Source: Candidatus Omnitrophota bacterium (GTDB lineage: Bacteria; Omnitrophota; Gorgyraeia; Velamenicoccales; JABMQK01). From it: a stretch of 7,504 nucleotides of DNA. How positions within the stretch are numbered: the first letter of the stretch is position 1; every line of letters starts with the position of its first letter. The position numbers were made by a program, and so were the translations under genes. Location: contig JAQTPJ010000037.1 in assembly GCA_028712915.1 (NCBI GenBank), positions 1 to 7,504 on the forward strand. Reading direction: 5' to 3'. This document shows positions 1 through 5,167 of the stretch, one piece after another. The notes below the pieces were generated by a model that saw only the letters and a list, made by a program, of their open reading frames with translations, had not been told where the DNA came from and made no database searches.

Positions 1-429
1 GTTAAATTAATCCTTGAAGACGCGCAAATCATAGAAAGATTAAAGGGCAATATCTCTCCTGGCGACCTGCAGGACAAAAGGCTGCAGAAAATTTTAGACC
101 TGGCTTTCAATCTATATGAATCGCACCAACAACTAAAGCCTAACCAAATTATAAATTATTTGGATGATCAAGAGTGCATCGATTTAATCTCTGAGCTAAG
201 CAGCGAAGAAACACTTATCTGCGAATTAAATAACCGCGAAAACATCATAAAGGATTGCCTTAGGAGAATAGAATCAAGCAATGCCGAGCTAAGGCTTAAG
301 AATCTGCAGTCCCAGATAAAGAACGCAGAAGAAAAAGGCAATCCGGAATCATTAGATAAACTCAGGAATGAATTTAATATACTGATGAAAAAGAAAGGGA
401 AATCCGGAAATGAAGAAATTAGAAATTAA
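1..429 (+). CDS. dnaG: DNA primase DnaG, C-terminal part (5' end outside window)
   Basis: The frame is open from base 1 to the TAA at 427-429, giving about 142 residues. DnaG makes the RNA primers for replication, and this part corresponds to the C-terminal helicase-interacting region that docks on DnaB. The visible residues are all helical, with a pattern of short acidic and hydrophobic helices (for example [13 protein letters not shown] near the start, then [13 protein letters not shown]). They end in a charged helix, [18 protein letters not shown], which resembles the usual DnaG tail of the type 'LQ..I..AE..GD'. No catalytic TOPRIM motif is visible because it would lie upstream of the window. 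A TTG at 160 is only an internal codon, since the frame runs through it from the window edge. The 3' end overlaps rpoD by 20 bp, as expected for the conserved dnaG-rpoD operon, and that neighbour strongly supports the call. Confidence 0.88.
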   Translation, partial: VKLILEDAQIIERLKGNISPGDLQDKRLQKILDLAFNLYESHQQLKPNQIINYLDDQECIDLISELSSEETLICELNNRENIIKDCLRRIESSNAELRLKNLQSQIKNAEEKGNPESLDKLRNEFNILMKKKGKSGNEEIRN

Positions 430-1975
430 AAACGATGTAGAAAAGCTTGTCGCCCTAGGAAAACAAAAGGGCTACCTTACCTACGATGAAGTAAACGACA
501 TCCTTCCCGAAGATCTAACATCCGACGAAGAAATCGATCAGATTTTTGAACTATTGAGCAATGAAGATATCCATGTAGTAGATAACCCCGAGACAGAAAA
601 CGTAAACCAATCATCGAAGGATAAAACGGATTCTTTAAAAGAATTTGAAGAAGTGGTAATAAAAGACAGATTAATACCCCTTGATGATCCCGTAAAGATG
701 TACCTTAAGCAAATGGGAAAGATTTCGCTCTTATCCAGAGAAGATGAAATAAGGCTTGCCAAGAAGATTGAAGAAACAGAGGAAAAATTCAGGCAGGCAG
801 CCCTGACCGCAAAATTCGTGCGAAGTGAAGTCATAAAAACTATTCAAAAGATAGTAGAGAAAAAAATCAATGTCGAAGACGTTGTTAAAGAAGAAATCCA
901 GATAAAGAATAACCAAGAAATTAAAAAATTCACGCGGATACTCAAGAAATTAAAACGTATATACAACGAGCAGAAGATGACTTCTATGCTGATAGACTTA
1001 AACCTATCTACCACCGTTATAGAAGATATAGTATCGAATCTATCCGGCCACATCAGGGAAATAGATTATATCGACCGCGAAATAAAGAAGCCGAAGAATA
1101 AAAAGATACGCGGGCAAATTAAAAAACTCGACCTTAACAAAAGACACCTGCTTAGAAAAATAATTTCGCCTTATCATAAACTTAAAGAACAGCTAAAGAT
1201 TATAAAAATAAGGCAGGCGCATTTTACCAGAGCCAAAAAAACACTGGTTGAGGCAAACCTAAGGCTAGTTGTAAGCATTGCCAAAAAATACACCAACCGC
1301 GGACTGTCATTTTTGGACCTAATCCAAGAAGGCAATATAGGCCTTATGCGCGCAGTGGAGAAATTCGAATACAAACGCGGCTATAAATTTTCTACCTATG
1401 CCACGTGGTGGATAAGGCAGGCCATTACGCGTTCTATTGCAGACCAGTCACGCACCATAAGAATTCCCGTACATATGACTGAAACCATAAATAAGATTAT
1501 CCGTGTCTCAAGGATACTCGTGCAACAAAAGGGAAAAGAGCCAATCCCTGAAGAAATAGCCAAGACAATGCGTATCCCCCAGGATAAGATTAAAAGTATT
1601 TTAAAGATCGCTCAAGAACCCATATCTTTGCAAACACCAATAGGCGATGAAGGCGACACGCATTTTGGAGATTTTATAGAGGATAAAAAGGCGGTGTCCC
1701 CTGCGAATGCCACGGTCCATTCAATGCTAAAAGATGAAATTATATCCATCCTGGATACCCTCAAAGGCAGGGAGAAAGAAATATTATTGCTGCGCTTTGG
1801 CATAGAGGACGGCTCCCCTAAAACGCTGGAAGAAGTAGGCAACATTTTCAAGGTAACCCGCGAACGTGTGCGCCAAATTGAAGCCAAGGCTCTACGCAAA
1901 CTCAAGCATCCTACGCGCTCAAGAAAACTAAGGACTTTTTTAGATATGACTCTATATCATGAAAAAGAGTACTAA
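410..1975 (+). CDS. rpoD: RNA polymerase principal sigma factor RpoD (sigma-70)
   Basis: This is the housekeeping sigma factor, which directs RNA polymerase to -10/-35 promoters; 521 residues. Region 1.1 is at about 8-58 ([17 protein letters not shown]). Region 1.2 is at about 89-122 ([22 protein letters not shown]). A basic helical non-conserved segment at about 123-265 is much shorter than the roughly 245 residues of E. coli. Region 2 is at about 275-357, with [19 protein letters not shown], the core-binding [17 protein letters not shown] and the -10 melting motif [13 protein letters not shown] (327-339). Region 3 is at about 357-435. Region 4 is at about 445-515, with the -35-binding helix-turn-helix [20 protein letters not shown]. 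The presence of regions 1.1 and 1.2 marks a primary rather than an alternative sigma factor. The ATG at 410 lies inside dnaG, so translation is probably coupled. No strong Shine-Dalgarno sequence is seen. Confidence 0.97.
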   Translation: MKKLEIKNDVEKLVALGKQKGYLTYDEVNDILPEDLTSDEEIDQIFELLSNEDIHVVDNPETENVNQSSKDKTDSLKEFEEVVIKDRLIPLDDPVKMYLKQMGKISLLSREDEIRLAKKIEETEEKFRQAALTAKFVRSEVIKTIQKIVEKKINVEDVVKEEIQIKNNQEIKKFTRILKKLKRIYNEQKMTSMLIDLNLSTTVIEDIVSNLSGHIREIDYIDREIKKPKNKKIRGQIKKLDLNKRHLLRKIISPYHKLKEQLKIIKIRQAHFTRAKKTLVEANLRLVVSIAKKYTNRGLSFLDLIQEGNIGLMRAVEKFEYKRGYKFSTYATWWIRQAITRSIADQSRTIRIPVHMTETINKIIRVSRILVQQKGKEPIPEEIAKTMRIPQDKIKSILKIAQEPISLQTPIGDEGDTHFGDFIEDKKAVSPANATVHSMLKDEIISILDTLKGREKEILLLRFGIEDGSPKTLEEVGNIFKVTRERVRQIEAKALRKLKHPTRSRKLRTFLDMTLYHEKEY

Positions 1976-1990
1976 AGTATAAACTAAATT

Positions 1991-2131
1991 ATGAGGAAAT
2001 TAATAATATTATGCCTGTTTACGACCATTTTCTTTTGCGGCTGTAAGAGTATTAATGTGGGCGGTAATGCGCAAGCCGGCACTGTATCCGGTAGCGGCCA
2101 AATAACAATACCTATCCCGCAGGAAAACTAA
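1991..2131 (+). CDS. Small predicted lipoprotein, 46 aa
   Basis: This short frame begins 15 bp after the rpoD stop and ends 8 bp before the DUF2490 gene, filling the gap neatly on the same strand. The product starts MRKLIILCLFTTIFFCGCKS: two basic residues, a hydrophobic run at about 4-15, then a lipobox-like FCGC with the acceptor Cys at 18. The mature part would be only 29 residues, rich in Gly, Ser, Asn and Thr, ending ITIPIPQEN, with no recognisable domain. I do not know the family. Signal-peptidase-II processing and membrane attachment are inferred from the N-terminus. The lipobox has Phe-Cys where Leu-Ala/Ser is usual, so it is not ideal. No Shine-Dalgarno sequence precedes it. The alternative is a fortuitous short frame, but its position, strand and clean signal sequence favour a real gene. 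Confidence 0.6.
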   Translation: MRKLIILCLFTTIFFCGCKSINVGGNAQAGTVSGSGQITIPIPQEN

Positions 2132-2139
2132 TAACTAAA

Positions 2140-2805
2140 ATGCGTCTTCAAAAAGGATCAAAATATTTGTTCATGGCCGCGGTCTTGATACTGGCTGGCC
2201 ATAATGCCTATGCTTATGACGACGGAGATTTTCAAATCTGGCATACCGAAATTCAAGAAGTAAAAACAGGGAAAGACACAAAATTAACCTTAGAAGAAGA
2301 ATTCCGTTGGGCAGATAATGCAAATGATTTTTACTATCACCACTATGATGCGAGCTTGAGCTTGCAATTAAGTAAAAACTTATCTCTAGGGATAGGTTAT
2401 CGCCAAATTTATGAAAAGAAAAGCGGTAAATTTAAAGAAGAGAATCAACCCAACTGGTTAGCAACAATATACTGGGATTTATGGGGATGCGAATTCGAAG
2501 ACCGTTCGCGGCTGGAATATAGACATTTTGATTACCAAACGGATCTGTGGCGGTACAGGAATAAATTAACCTTAAAGCTACCCTTGAAATTTAGCAAATT
2601 GGAAATCCAACCATATGTATCGGATGAAACATTCTTTGAATTTCAAGGGTCGACCTTCACCAGAAACAGGTTTTTTGCAGGCCTTAGCATGAATATCAAG
2701 AAAAATATAAAAGCAGAATCGTACTACCTATTGCAAAACAGCAAAAGCCAACACAAATGGCCCAAGATAAACGTCTTTGGCATAAAGATTAAGCTGTCTT
2801 TTTAA
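2140..2805 (+). CDS. DUF2490-family outer-membrane beta-barrel protein
   Basis: This 221-residue protein begins with a signal peptide: basic MRLQKGSK, hydrophobic YLFMAAVLILAGHNA, and a probable signal-peptidase-I cut after AYA at about residue 26. The mature part alternates short amphipathic strands rich in Tyr, Phe and Trp (FQIWHTEIQEV, YHHYDASLSLQL, LSLGIGYRQIY, RSRLEYRHFDY, WRYRNKLTLKLPL, LEIQPYVSDETFFEF, RNRFFAGLSMNI, INVFGIKIKLSF). It ends in Phe, as barrels recognised by the BAM machinery usually do. The PYVSDE-F block followed by RNRFFAGL and the closing strand match my memory of DUF2490. The function of that family is unknown to me; an uncharacterised outer-membrane protein is as far as I would go. 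It follows the small lipoprotein gene by 8 bp, so the two may be co-transcribed and possibly work together. Its link to rpoD is probably positional only. Confidence 0.8.
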   Translation: MRLQKGSKYLFMAAVLILAGHNAYAYDDGDFQIWHTEIQEVKTGKDTKLTLEEEFRWADNANDFYYHHYDASLSLQLSKNLSLGIGYRQIYEKKSGKFKEENQPNWLATIYWDLWGCEFEDRSRLEYRHFDYQTDLWRYRNKLTLKLPLKFSKLEIQPYVSDETFFEFQGSTFTRNRFFAGLSMNIKKNIKAESYYLLQNSKSQHKWPKINVFGIKIKLSF

Positions 2806-2839
2806 CAATAAACCATCTCCTAAATCCGCAATTTTTTCC

Positions 2840-2868
2840 TTGCCTAAAAAGACTCATAACTATATAAT
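2840..2868 (+). promoter_or_regulatory. Sigma-70 type promoter, probably the original tRNA promoter
   Basis: A -35-like TTGCCT (2840-2845) and a perfect -10 TATAAT (2863-2868) are separated by 17 bp, in the gene-free stretch after the DUF2490 gene. Transcription would start near 2875, about 64 bp upstream of the truncated tRNA half at 2939. I infer that this drove the CAU tRNA before the insertion and now transcribes the half-tRNA and then the inserted gene at 3055. No terminator is visible between them. Confidence 0.6.
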
Positions 2869-2938
2869 AGATAGTCATTAAATTTCCAGGGCTTATTTTT
2901 AGCTTAATTTGGGATTATATCTCTAGTGACAATAAATA

Positions 2939-2977
2939 GGGCCCATAGCTCAGCCGGTCAGAGCAGGTGACTCATAA
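2939..2977 (+). pseudogene. Truncated tRNA 5' half (left copy of 39-bp direct repeat, attL-like)
   Basis: These 39 bases are identical to the first 39 bases of the intact tRNA at 3705-3778. They run from the first acceptor base through the D arm and the 5' anticodon strand to the last base of the loop, CTCATAA. After 2977 the two copies diverge completely (AGTGATTCC here, TCACTTGG in the intact gene), and upstream of 2939 they also differ. The T arm and the 3' acceptor strand are missing, so this copy cannot make a tRNA. It reads as the original gene's 5' part, cut off by an insertion. Confidence 0.92.
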
Positions 2978-2993
2978 AGTGATTCCAAATTTT

Positions 2994-3053
2994 TGTAGCT
3001 TGTTGTGAAAACGAGTGTTATGATTTTTGATGTAGTAAAAAATGTAGTGAAAA
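2994..3053 (+). repeat. TGTAGTGAAAA-like repeats, left end of cassette
   Basis: Related motifs lie in direct orientation: TGTAGCT (2994-3000), TGTTGTGAAAA (3001-3011), TGTAGTAAAAA (3031-3041) and TGTAGTGAAAA (3043-3053). The last two are 12 bp apart, about one helical turn, and the last is identical to the copy at 3580-3590 beyond the gene. I infer arm-type integrase sites. Regulation of the cassette gene, which starts at 3055, is another possibility. Confidence 0.6.
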
Positions 3054-3054
3054 A

Positions 3055-3561
3055 ATGGATAAAATTATAAAGTTAATAATATGGCCAGTTGTAGTTATTA
3101 TTGGAATGCTAATTTTTAAAAAACCTTTATTAGGTATTATTGCTCAAATAGAATCTATTAGATATCGTAATTTAGAAATAAAATTTCGTGAAGGACTAAA
3201 AAAGGTTGAAAAAACAATTAAAGATAAAGAAGGACCCGAGCTAAAGGCTACCAGTCCTTATATGAATCTGGCAAAAGATCATCCTATAAGTGCTGTAATG
3301 AATTCTTGGAGAGATCTGGAATTCGCTATTAATGAAAAGGTAAAAAGTTCAGGTCTTCCAGAAATGAAAAATGCAACTAAAGCAATAAATGAGTTATTTA
3401 AAAATGATCTTTTGGACCTCGAAGTTAAAAAAGCATTAGATGAATTACGAAATTTAAGGAATCAAGCCACCCATACACCTGGATTTACTTTGTCTTATGA
3501 TGATGCTCTTGCTTATGCGGAAAGTGCGGGTACAATAGCTATGAGAATCAACAAGCAATAG
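3055..3561 (+). CDS. Membrane-anchored HEPN-like (DUF4145-type) protein, cassette cargo
   Basis: The protein has 168 residues. An N-terminal membrane helix (about 4-21, IIKLIIWPVVVIIGMLIF) is followed by a short amphipathic and basic linker (KKPLLGIIAQIESIRYRNLEIKF) and a charged coiled stretch to about 65. The rest is an all-helical domain. Near its end the sequence LRNLRNQATH (131-140) contains R135-N136-x3-H140, the R-x4-H pattern with a polar residue after Arg that forms the catalytic site of HEPN ribonucleases. The 'WPVVV...F+KPLL...I...+Y+..E..F' N-terminus plus such a domain is an architecture I recall from uncharacterised bacterial proteins near DUF4145. Nuclease activity and a role in phage defence are inferences; many HEPN proteins are RNA-cleaving toxins or effectors. 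It is the only gene in the tRNA-inserted cassette. The ATG at 3055 lacks a clear Shine-Dalgarno sequence. A TATGAT at 3019-3024 lacks a well-spaced -35, so the upstream tRNA promoter may drive it. Confidence 0.7.
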   Translation: MDKIIKLIIWPVVVIIGMLIFKKPLLGIIAQIESIRYRNLEIKFREGLKKVEKTIKDKEGPELKATSPYMNLAKDHPISAVMNSWRDLEFAINEKVKSSGLPEMKNATKAINELFKNDLLDLEVKKALDELRNLRNQATHTPGFTLSYDDALAYAESAGTIAMRINKQ

Positions 3562-3579
3562 CGTATTATAAATTCTTAG

Positions 3580-3608
3580 TGTAGTGAAAATGTAGTGATC
3601 TTACTACA
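3580..3608 (+). repeat. TGTAGT repeats with inverted repeat, right end of cassette
   Basis: TGTAGTGAAAA (3580-3590) is followed at once by TGTAGTGATC (3591-3600), an 11-bp period. The second copy is then mirrored by ACTACA (3603-3608), so TGTAGT-6-ACTACA is a perfect 6-bp inverted repeat. This lies about 100 bp from the right tRNA copy. In a circularised form these sites and those at 2994-3053 would flank the tRNA-like core on both sides, as the arms of an attP do. Confidence 0.6.
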
Positions 3609-3644
3609 AGTTGACATAGAAAAAGATATTTTGAAGCTGAAAAA

Positions 3645-3676
3645 ATGGCACATGGAATAGAGCAGGTAGTCGATAA
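3645..3676 (+). repeat. Degenerate third copy of the tRNA 5' half (tentative)
   Basis: ATGGCACA followed by AGAGCAGGT and, after five mismatched bases, ATAA resembles ATAGCTCA ... AGAGCAGGT-5-ATAA of the tRNA, in the same order with similar spacing. The 9-base block AGAGCAGGT (3659-3667) is exact and ATAA (3673-3676) is in phase. It may be the decayed remains of an earlier attachment site or of a tandem copy. Chance similarity cannot be excluded by eye. Confidence 0.35.
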
Positions 3677-3704
3677 AAAGGTGTCATTTTTTCGTAACCC
3701 ATTG

Positions 3705-3778
3705 GGGCCCATAGCTCAGCCGGTCAGAGCAGGTGACTCATAATCACTTGGTCCGAGGTTCGAATCCTCGTGGGCCCA
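3705..3778 (+). tRNA. tRNA with CAU anticodon, probably tRNA-Ile2 (lysidine type)
   Basis: The 74-nt cloverleaf is complete. The acceptor is GGGCCCA with TGGGCCC, discriminator A at 3778. The D stem is GCTC/GAGC. The anticodon stem is GGTGA/TCACT with loop CTCATAA, giving anticodon CAT. The T arm is CGAGG-TTCGAAT-CCTCG. CCA is not encoded. The block AGAGCAGGTGACTCATAATC with the following ACTTGGTC closely resembles E. coli ileX as I remember it. The acceptor also has C4-G69 and C5-G68, which are known determinants for TilS, the enzyme that turns C34 into lysidine so the tRNA reads AUA. Elongator tRNA-Met is the alternative. The first 39 bases were supplied by the inserted cassette. No good promoter is seen just upstream: TTGACA at 3611 has no -10 at 17 bp, and TTGAAG (3631) with TGGAAT (3653) is weak. 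Confidence 0.93.
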
Positions 3779-3790
3779 TTAAGCAGATTA

Positions 3791-3865
3791 AAGATCTAAG
3801 AACTAAGATGGAATCTTCGTATGGCTTTGCAGCAGTTTCTTCTTAAATCTTAGCTCTTATGTCTT
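3791..3865 (+). repeat. Imperfect inverted repeat between the two tRNA genes
   Basis: AAGA-TC-TAAGAACTAAGAT (3791-3809) pairs with ATCTTAGCTCTTA-TG-TCTT (3847-3865). The main arm matches at 12 of 13 positions, and a further 4 bp follow a 2x2 internal loop. The loop is about 37 nt and no T-run follows, so it is not a typical terminator. It could be a processing signal in the tRNA transcript or the relic of a small inverted-repeat element. Confidence 0.5.
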
Positions 3866-3871
3866 GTGTCC

Positions 3872-3945
3872 GGGCGGTTAGCTCAGCCGGTTAGAGCGTC
3901 GCGTTCACATCGCGAAGGCCATAGGTTCGAACCCTGTACCGCCCA
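3872..3945 (+). tRNA. tRNA-Val (CAC anticodon)
   Basis: A 74-nt cloverleaf: acceptor GGGCGGT with ACCGCCC, discriminator A at 3945; D stem GCTC/GAGC; anticodon stem TCGCG/CGCGA with loop TTCACAT, hence anticodon CAC, reading GUG; T arm ATAGG-TTCGAAC-CCTGT. CCA is not encoded, so it must be added by the CCA-adding enzyme. It lies 93 bp after the CAU tRNA on the same strand and is probably part of one transcript with it. Confidence 0.95.
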
Positions 3946-3975
3946 TAGTATTATTTTACAAAAACGGGTTAAACA

Positions 3976-4710
3976 ATGCAGCAACAAGTGAATATCCAAA
4001 CAGAAGTAAGAAAACTGGTAAAACTCCAAGAAATAGATACACAACTTTATAGCCTTAATAGGGAGAAAAACGAGAAGCCGAAGATTTTGGAAGCGATTCA
4101 GAATGAGCTGGAACAAAAAAAGCAGGTCCTAAAAGAATACGAAGAAAGGAATAAAGCGCTCCTTCTTAAAAGAAAAGACAGGGAAGGCCAGTTGGCGGTG
4201 AAAGAGGAGAGTATAAAAAGCCTGCAATCAAAACTATATACTCTAAAAACAAATAAAGAATATTCGACTATGCTTACGGAAATAAACGGCGTGAAAATGG
4301 ATAAATCGCTTTTAGAAGAAGATATCTTAAAGCTCTTTGATGAACAGGACTCGCTGAAAAAGGAATTAGATCAAAAACAGGAAATTCTTAAAGAAGAAGA
4401 AAAGAAATCCGAGGAAGAAAAACAAAAGATAAATAACCGCCTTAAAGAAATTGAAGGGATGATAAAAGACTTGGATGCAAAAAGGGCAGTCGTAGAAAAA
4501 GAAATAGACGGAAAAATAATCACAAAATACAACAAGATACTCAAAGGCAAAGACGGACTTGCGCTAGTCGCGGTAGAACACAGTTCCTGCCAAGGGTGTT
4601 TTATGAACGTGCCACCGCAGGTAATAAACGAAATCAAAATGAATGACAAATTGATATTCTGCGAAATGTGCGCGCGTATACTTTATATACAAGATGAAAC
4701 AACAAACTAG
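3976..4710 (+). CDS. Coiled-coil protein with C-terminal C4-type zinc ribbon (zf-RING_7 / CT398-like)
   Basis: The protein has 244 residues. A long, strongly charged coiled coil (about 5-185) has a heptad-like pattern and a predicted hairpin: helices rich in Glu, Lys and Gln surround the conserved-looking centre KLYTLKTNKEYSTMLTEI (87-104). A short C-terminal module then carries two Cys pairs, CQGC (205-208) and CEMC (229-232), the four ligands expected for one zinc ion. This layout is that of the widespread bacterial family with the zf-RING_7 domain. The cellular role is not well settled; RNA/DNA binding or a scaffold function has been suggested for relatives. The ATG at 3976 comes 31 bp after tRNA-Val with no clear Shine-Dalgarno sequence, so the gene may be read from the tRNA transcript. 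Its 3' end overlaps the RNase HI gene by 17 bp, which implies translational coupling. In several bacteria this family lies close to rnpB, as here. Confidence 0.88.
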   Translation: MQQQVNIQTEVRKLVKLQEIDTQLYSLNREKNEKPKILEAIQNELEQKKQVLKEYEERNKALLLKRKDREGQLAVKEESIKSLQSKLYTLKTNKEYSTMLTEINGVKMDKSLLEEDILKLFDEQDSLKKELDQKQEILKEEEKKSEEEKQKINNRLKEIEGMIKDLDAKRAVVEKEIDGKIITKYNKILKGKDGLALVAVEHSSCQGCFMNVPPQVINEIKMNDKLIFCEMCARILYIQDETTN

Positions 4711-5167
4711 ATACGATATATATGTTGACGGTGCCTCTCAAGGGAATCCCGGCGAGTCCGGCGCAGGAGTTATAATTTGTAAGGACGGTAATGTCGTCAA
4801 AAATATTTCTCAATACATAGGGATAACCACAAACAATGTGGCTGAATACGTGGCGTTGATTTACGGGCTGCAGGAAGCCTTGATACAAAATATAAGAAAT
4901 GTAAACGTAAACACCGACAGCGAGCTCCTCTATAAACAACTGAAAGGCGAATACAGAGTGAAAGATAATACGCTGAAAATCTTTAACGGTATCGCGAAAC
5001 ACCTGCTTGGTGGATTTGAAAAATCAGAGATTGCGCACATCCCCAGAGAAAAAAATAAGGGCGCTGATAAATTAGCGACCATAGCCATAGAAAAAAGACC
5101 AGTTCTTTTAAAAACCAAAAAGAGAATAAAGGCAAGCCAGGATGACCAATTGTTAGGCTTAGTCTAA
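4694..5167 (+). CDS. rnhA: Ribonuclease HI family protein
   Basis: RNase HI cuts the RNA strand of RNA:DNA hybrids, clearing R-loops and primers. The protein has 157 residues. It shows the fold's first strand with YVDGASQGNPG (Asp12), then TTNNVAEYVALIYGL (Glu51), NVNTDSELL (Asp75) and the late REKNKGADKLA (Asp125), so all four acidic metal-binding positions are present. It lacks the long basic handle of E. coli RNase HI and resembles the shorter Bacillus/archaeal-like subgroup. The catalytic domain appears to end near residue 130-135. A basic tail follows, and its last 11 codons and stop are also the 5' end of RNase P RNA. The ATG at 4694 lies inside the preceding gene with no visible Shine-Dalgarno sequence, so coupled translation is likely. 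The gene symbol is given by family; strict orthology with E. coli rnhA is not certain. Confidence 0.93.
   Translation: MKQQTRYDIYVDGASQGNPGESGAGVIICKDGNVVKNISQYIGITTNNVAEYVALIYGLQEALIQNIRNVNVNTDSELLYKQLKGEYRVKDNTLKIFNGIAKHLLGGFEKSEIAHIPREKNKGADKLATIAIEKRPVLLKTKKRIKASQDDQLLGLV

Larger units (their letters stand above)
2939..3743 (+). mobile_element. Minimal integrative cassette in the anticodon loop of a CAU tRNA gene (766-bp unit plus repeat)
   Basis: The unit is bounded by a perfect 39-bp direct repeat (2939-2977 and 3705-3743) equal to the tRNA 5' half; the offset is 766 bp. This is the footprint of site-specific integration by a tyrosine recombinase with crossover in the anticodon loop, a known class of tRNA attachment site. 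The interior holds one gene (3055-3561), no integrase, and short TGTAGT-based motifs within both ends that could be arm-type binding sites. Hand counting gives about 31% G+C over 3061-3540, against about 43-52% in three of the four host lines I counted (1261-1320, 1741-1800, 5641-5700); a fourth line, in rpoD, is about 28%. Codons in the inserted gene favour A or T endings. Unusually, the duplicated part is the 5' half rather than the 3' half of the tRNA. It could be a deletion remnant of a larger island, or a cassette moved by an integrase in trans. Confidence 0.75.

Noticed and set aside
160..429. TTG at 160 as the start of a separate 89-residue protein
   Set aside because: The frame is open back to base 1, and the upstream residues continue the DnaG C-terminal helices.
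538..1905. Several minus-strand frames opposite rpoD
   Set aside because: They are shadows of a clear, full-length sigma factor; no start signals or recognisable products.
2994..3608. CRISPR-like array from TGTAGTGAAAA repeats
   Set aside because: The repeats are only about 11 bp, variable, closely packed, and separated by a gene; there are no spacers of even length and no cas genes.
3611..3639. TTGACA at 3611 as promoter for the intact CAU tRNA
   Set aside because: A perfect -35 hexamer, but no acceptable -10 at 16-18 bp.
3883..4116. Minus-strand frame with a product ending in a GSNLWPSRCERDALTG-like stretch
   Set aside because: It runs antisense through tRNA-Val, and this kind of peptide is a well-known artefact of translating tRNA complements. 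It also overlaps the zinc-ribbon gene.
4634..5002. 122-codon minus-strand frame
   Set aside because: It lies wholly opposite the RNase HI gene, whose catalytic residues are intact. Its product shows no domain pattern.
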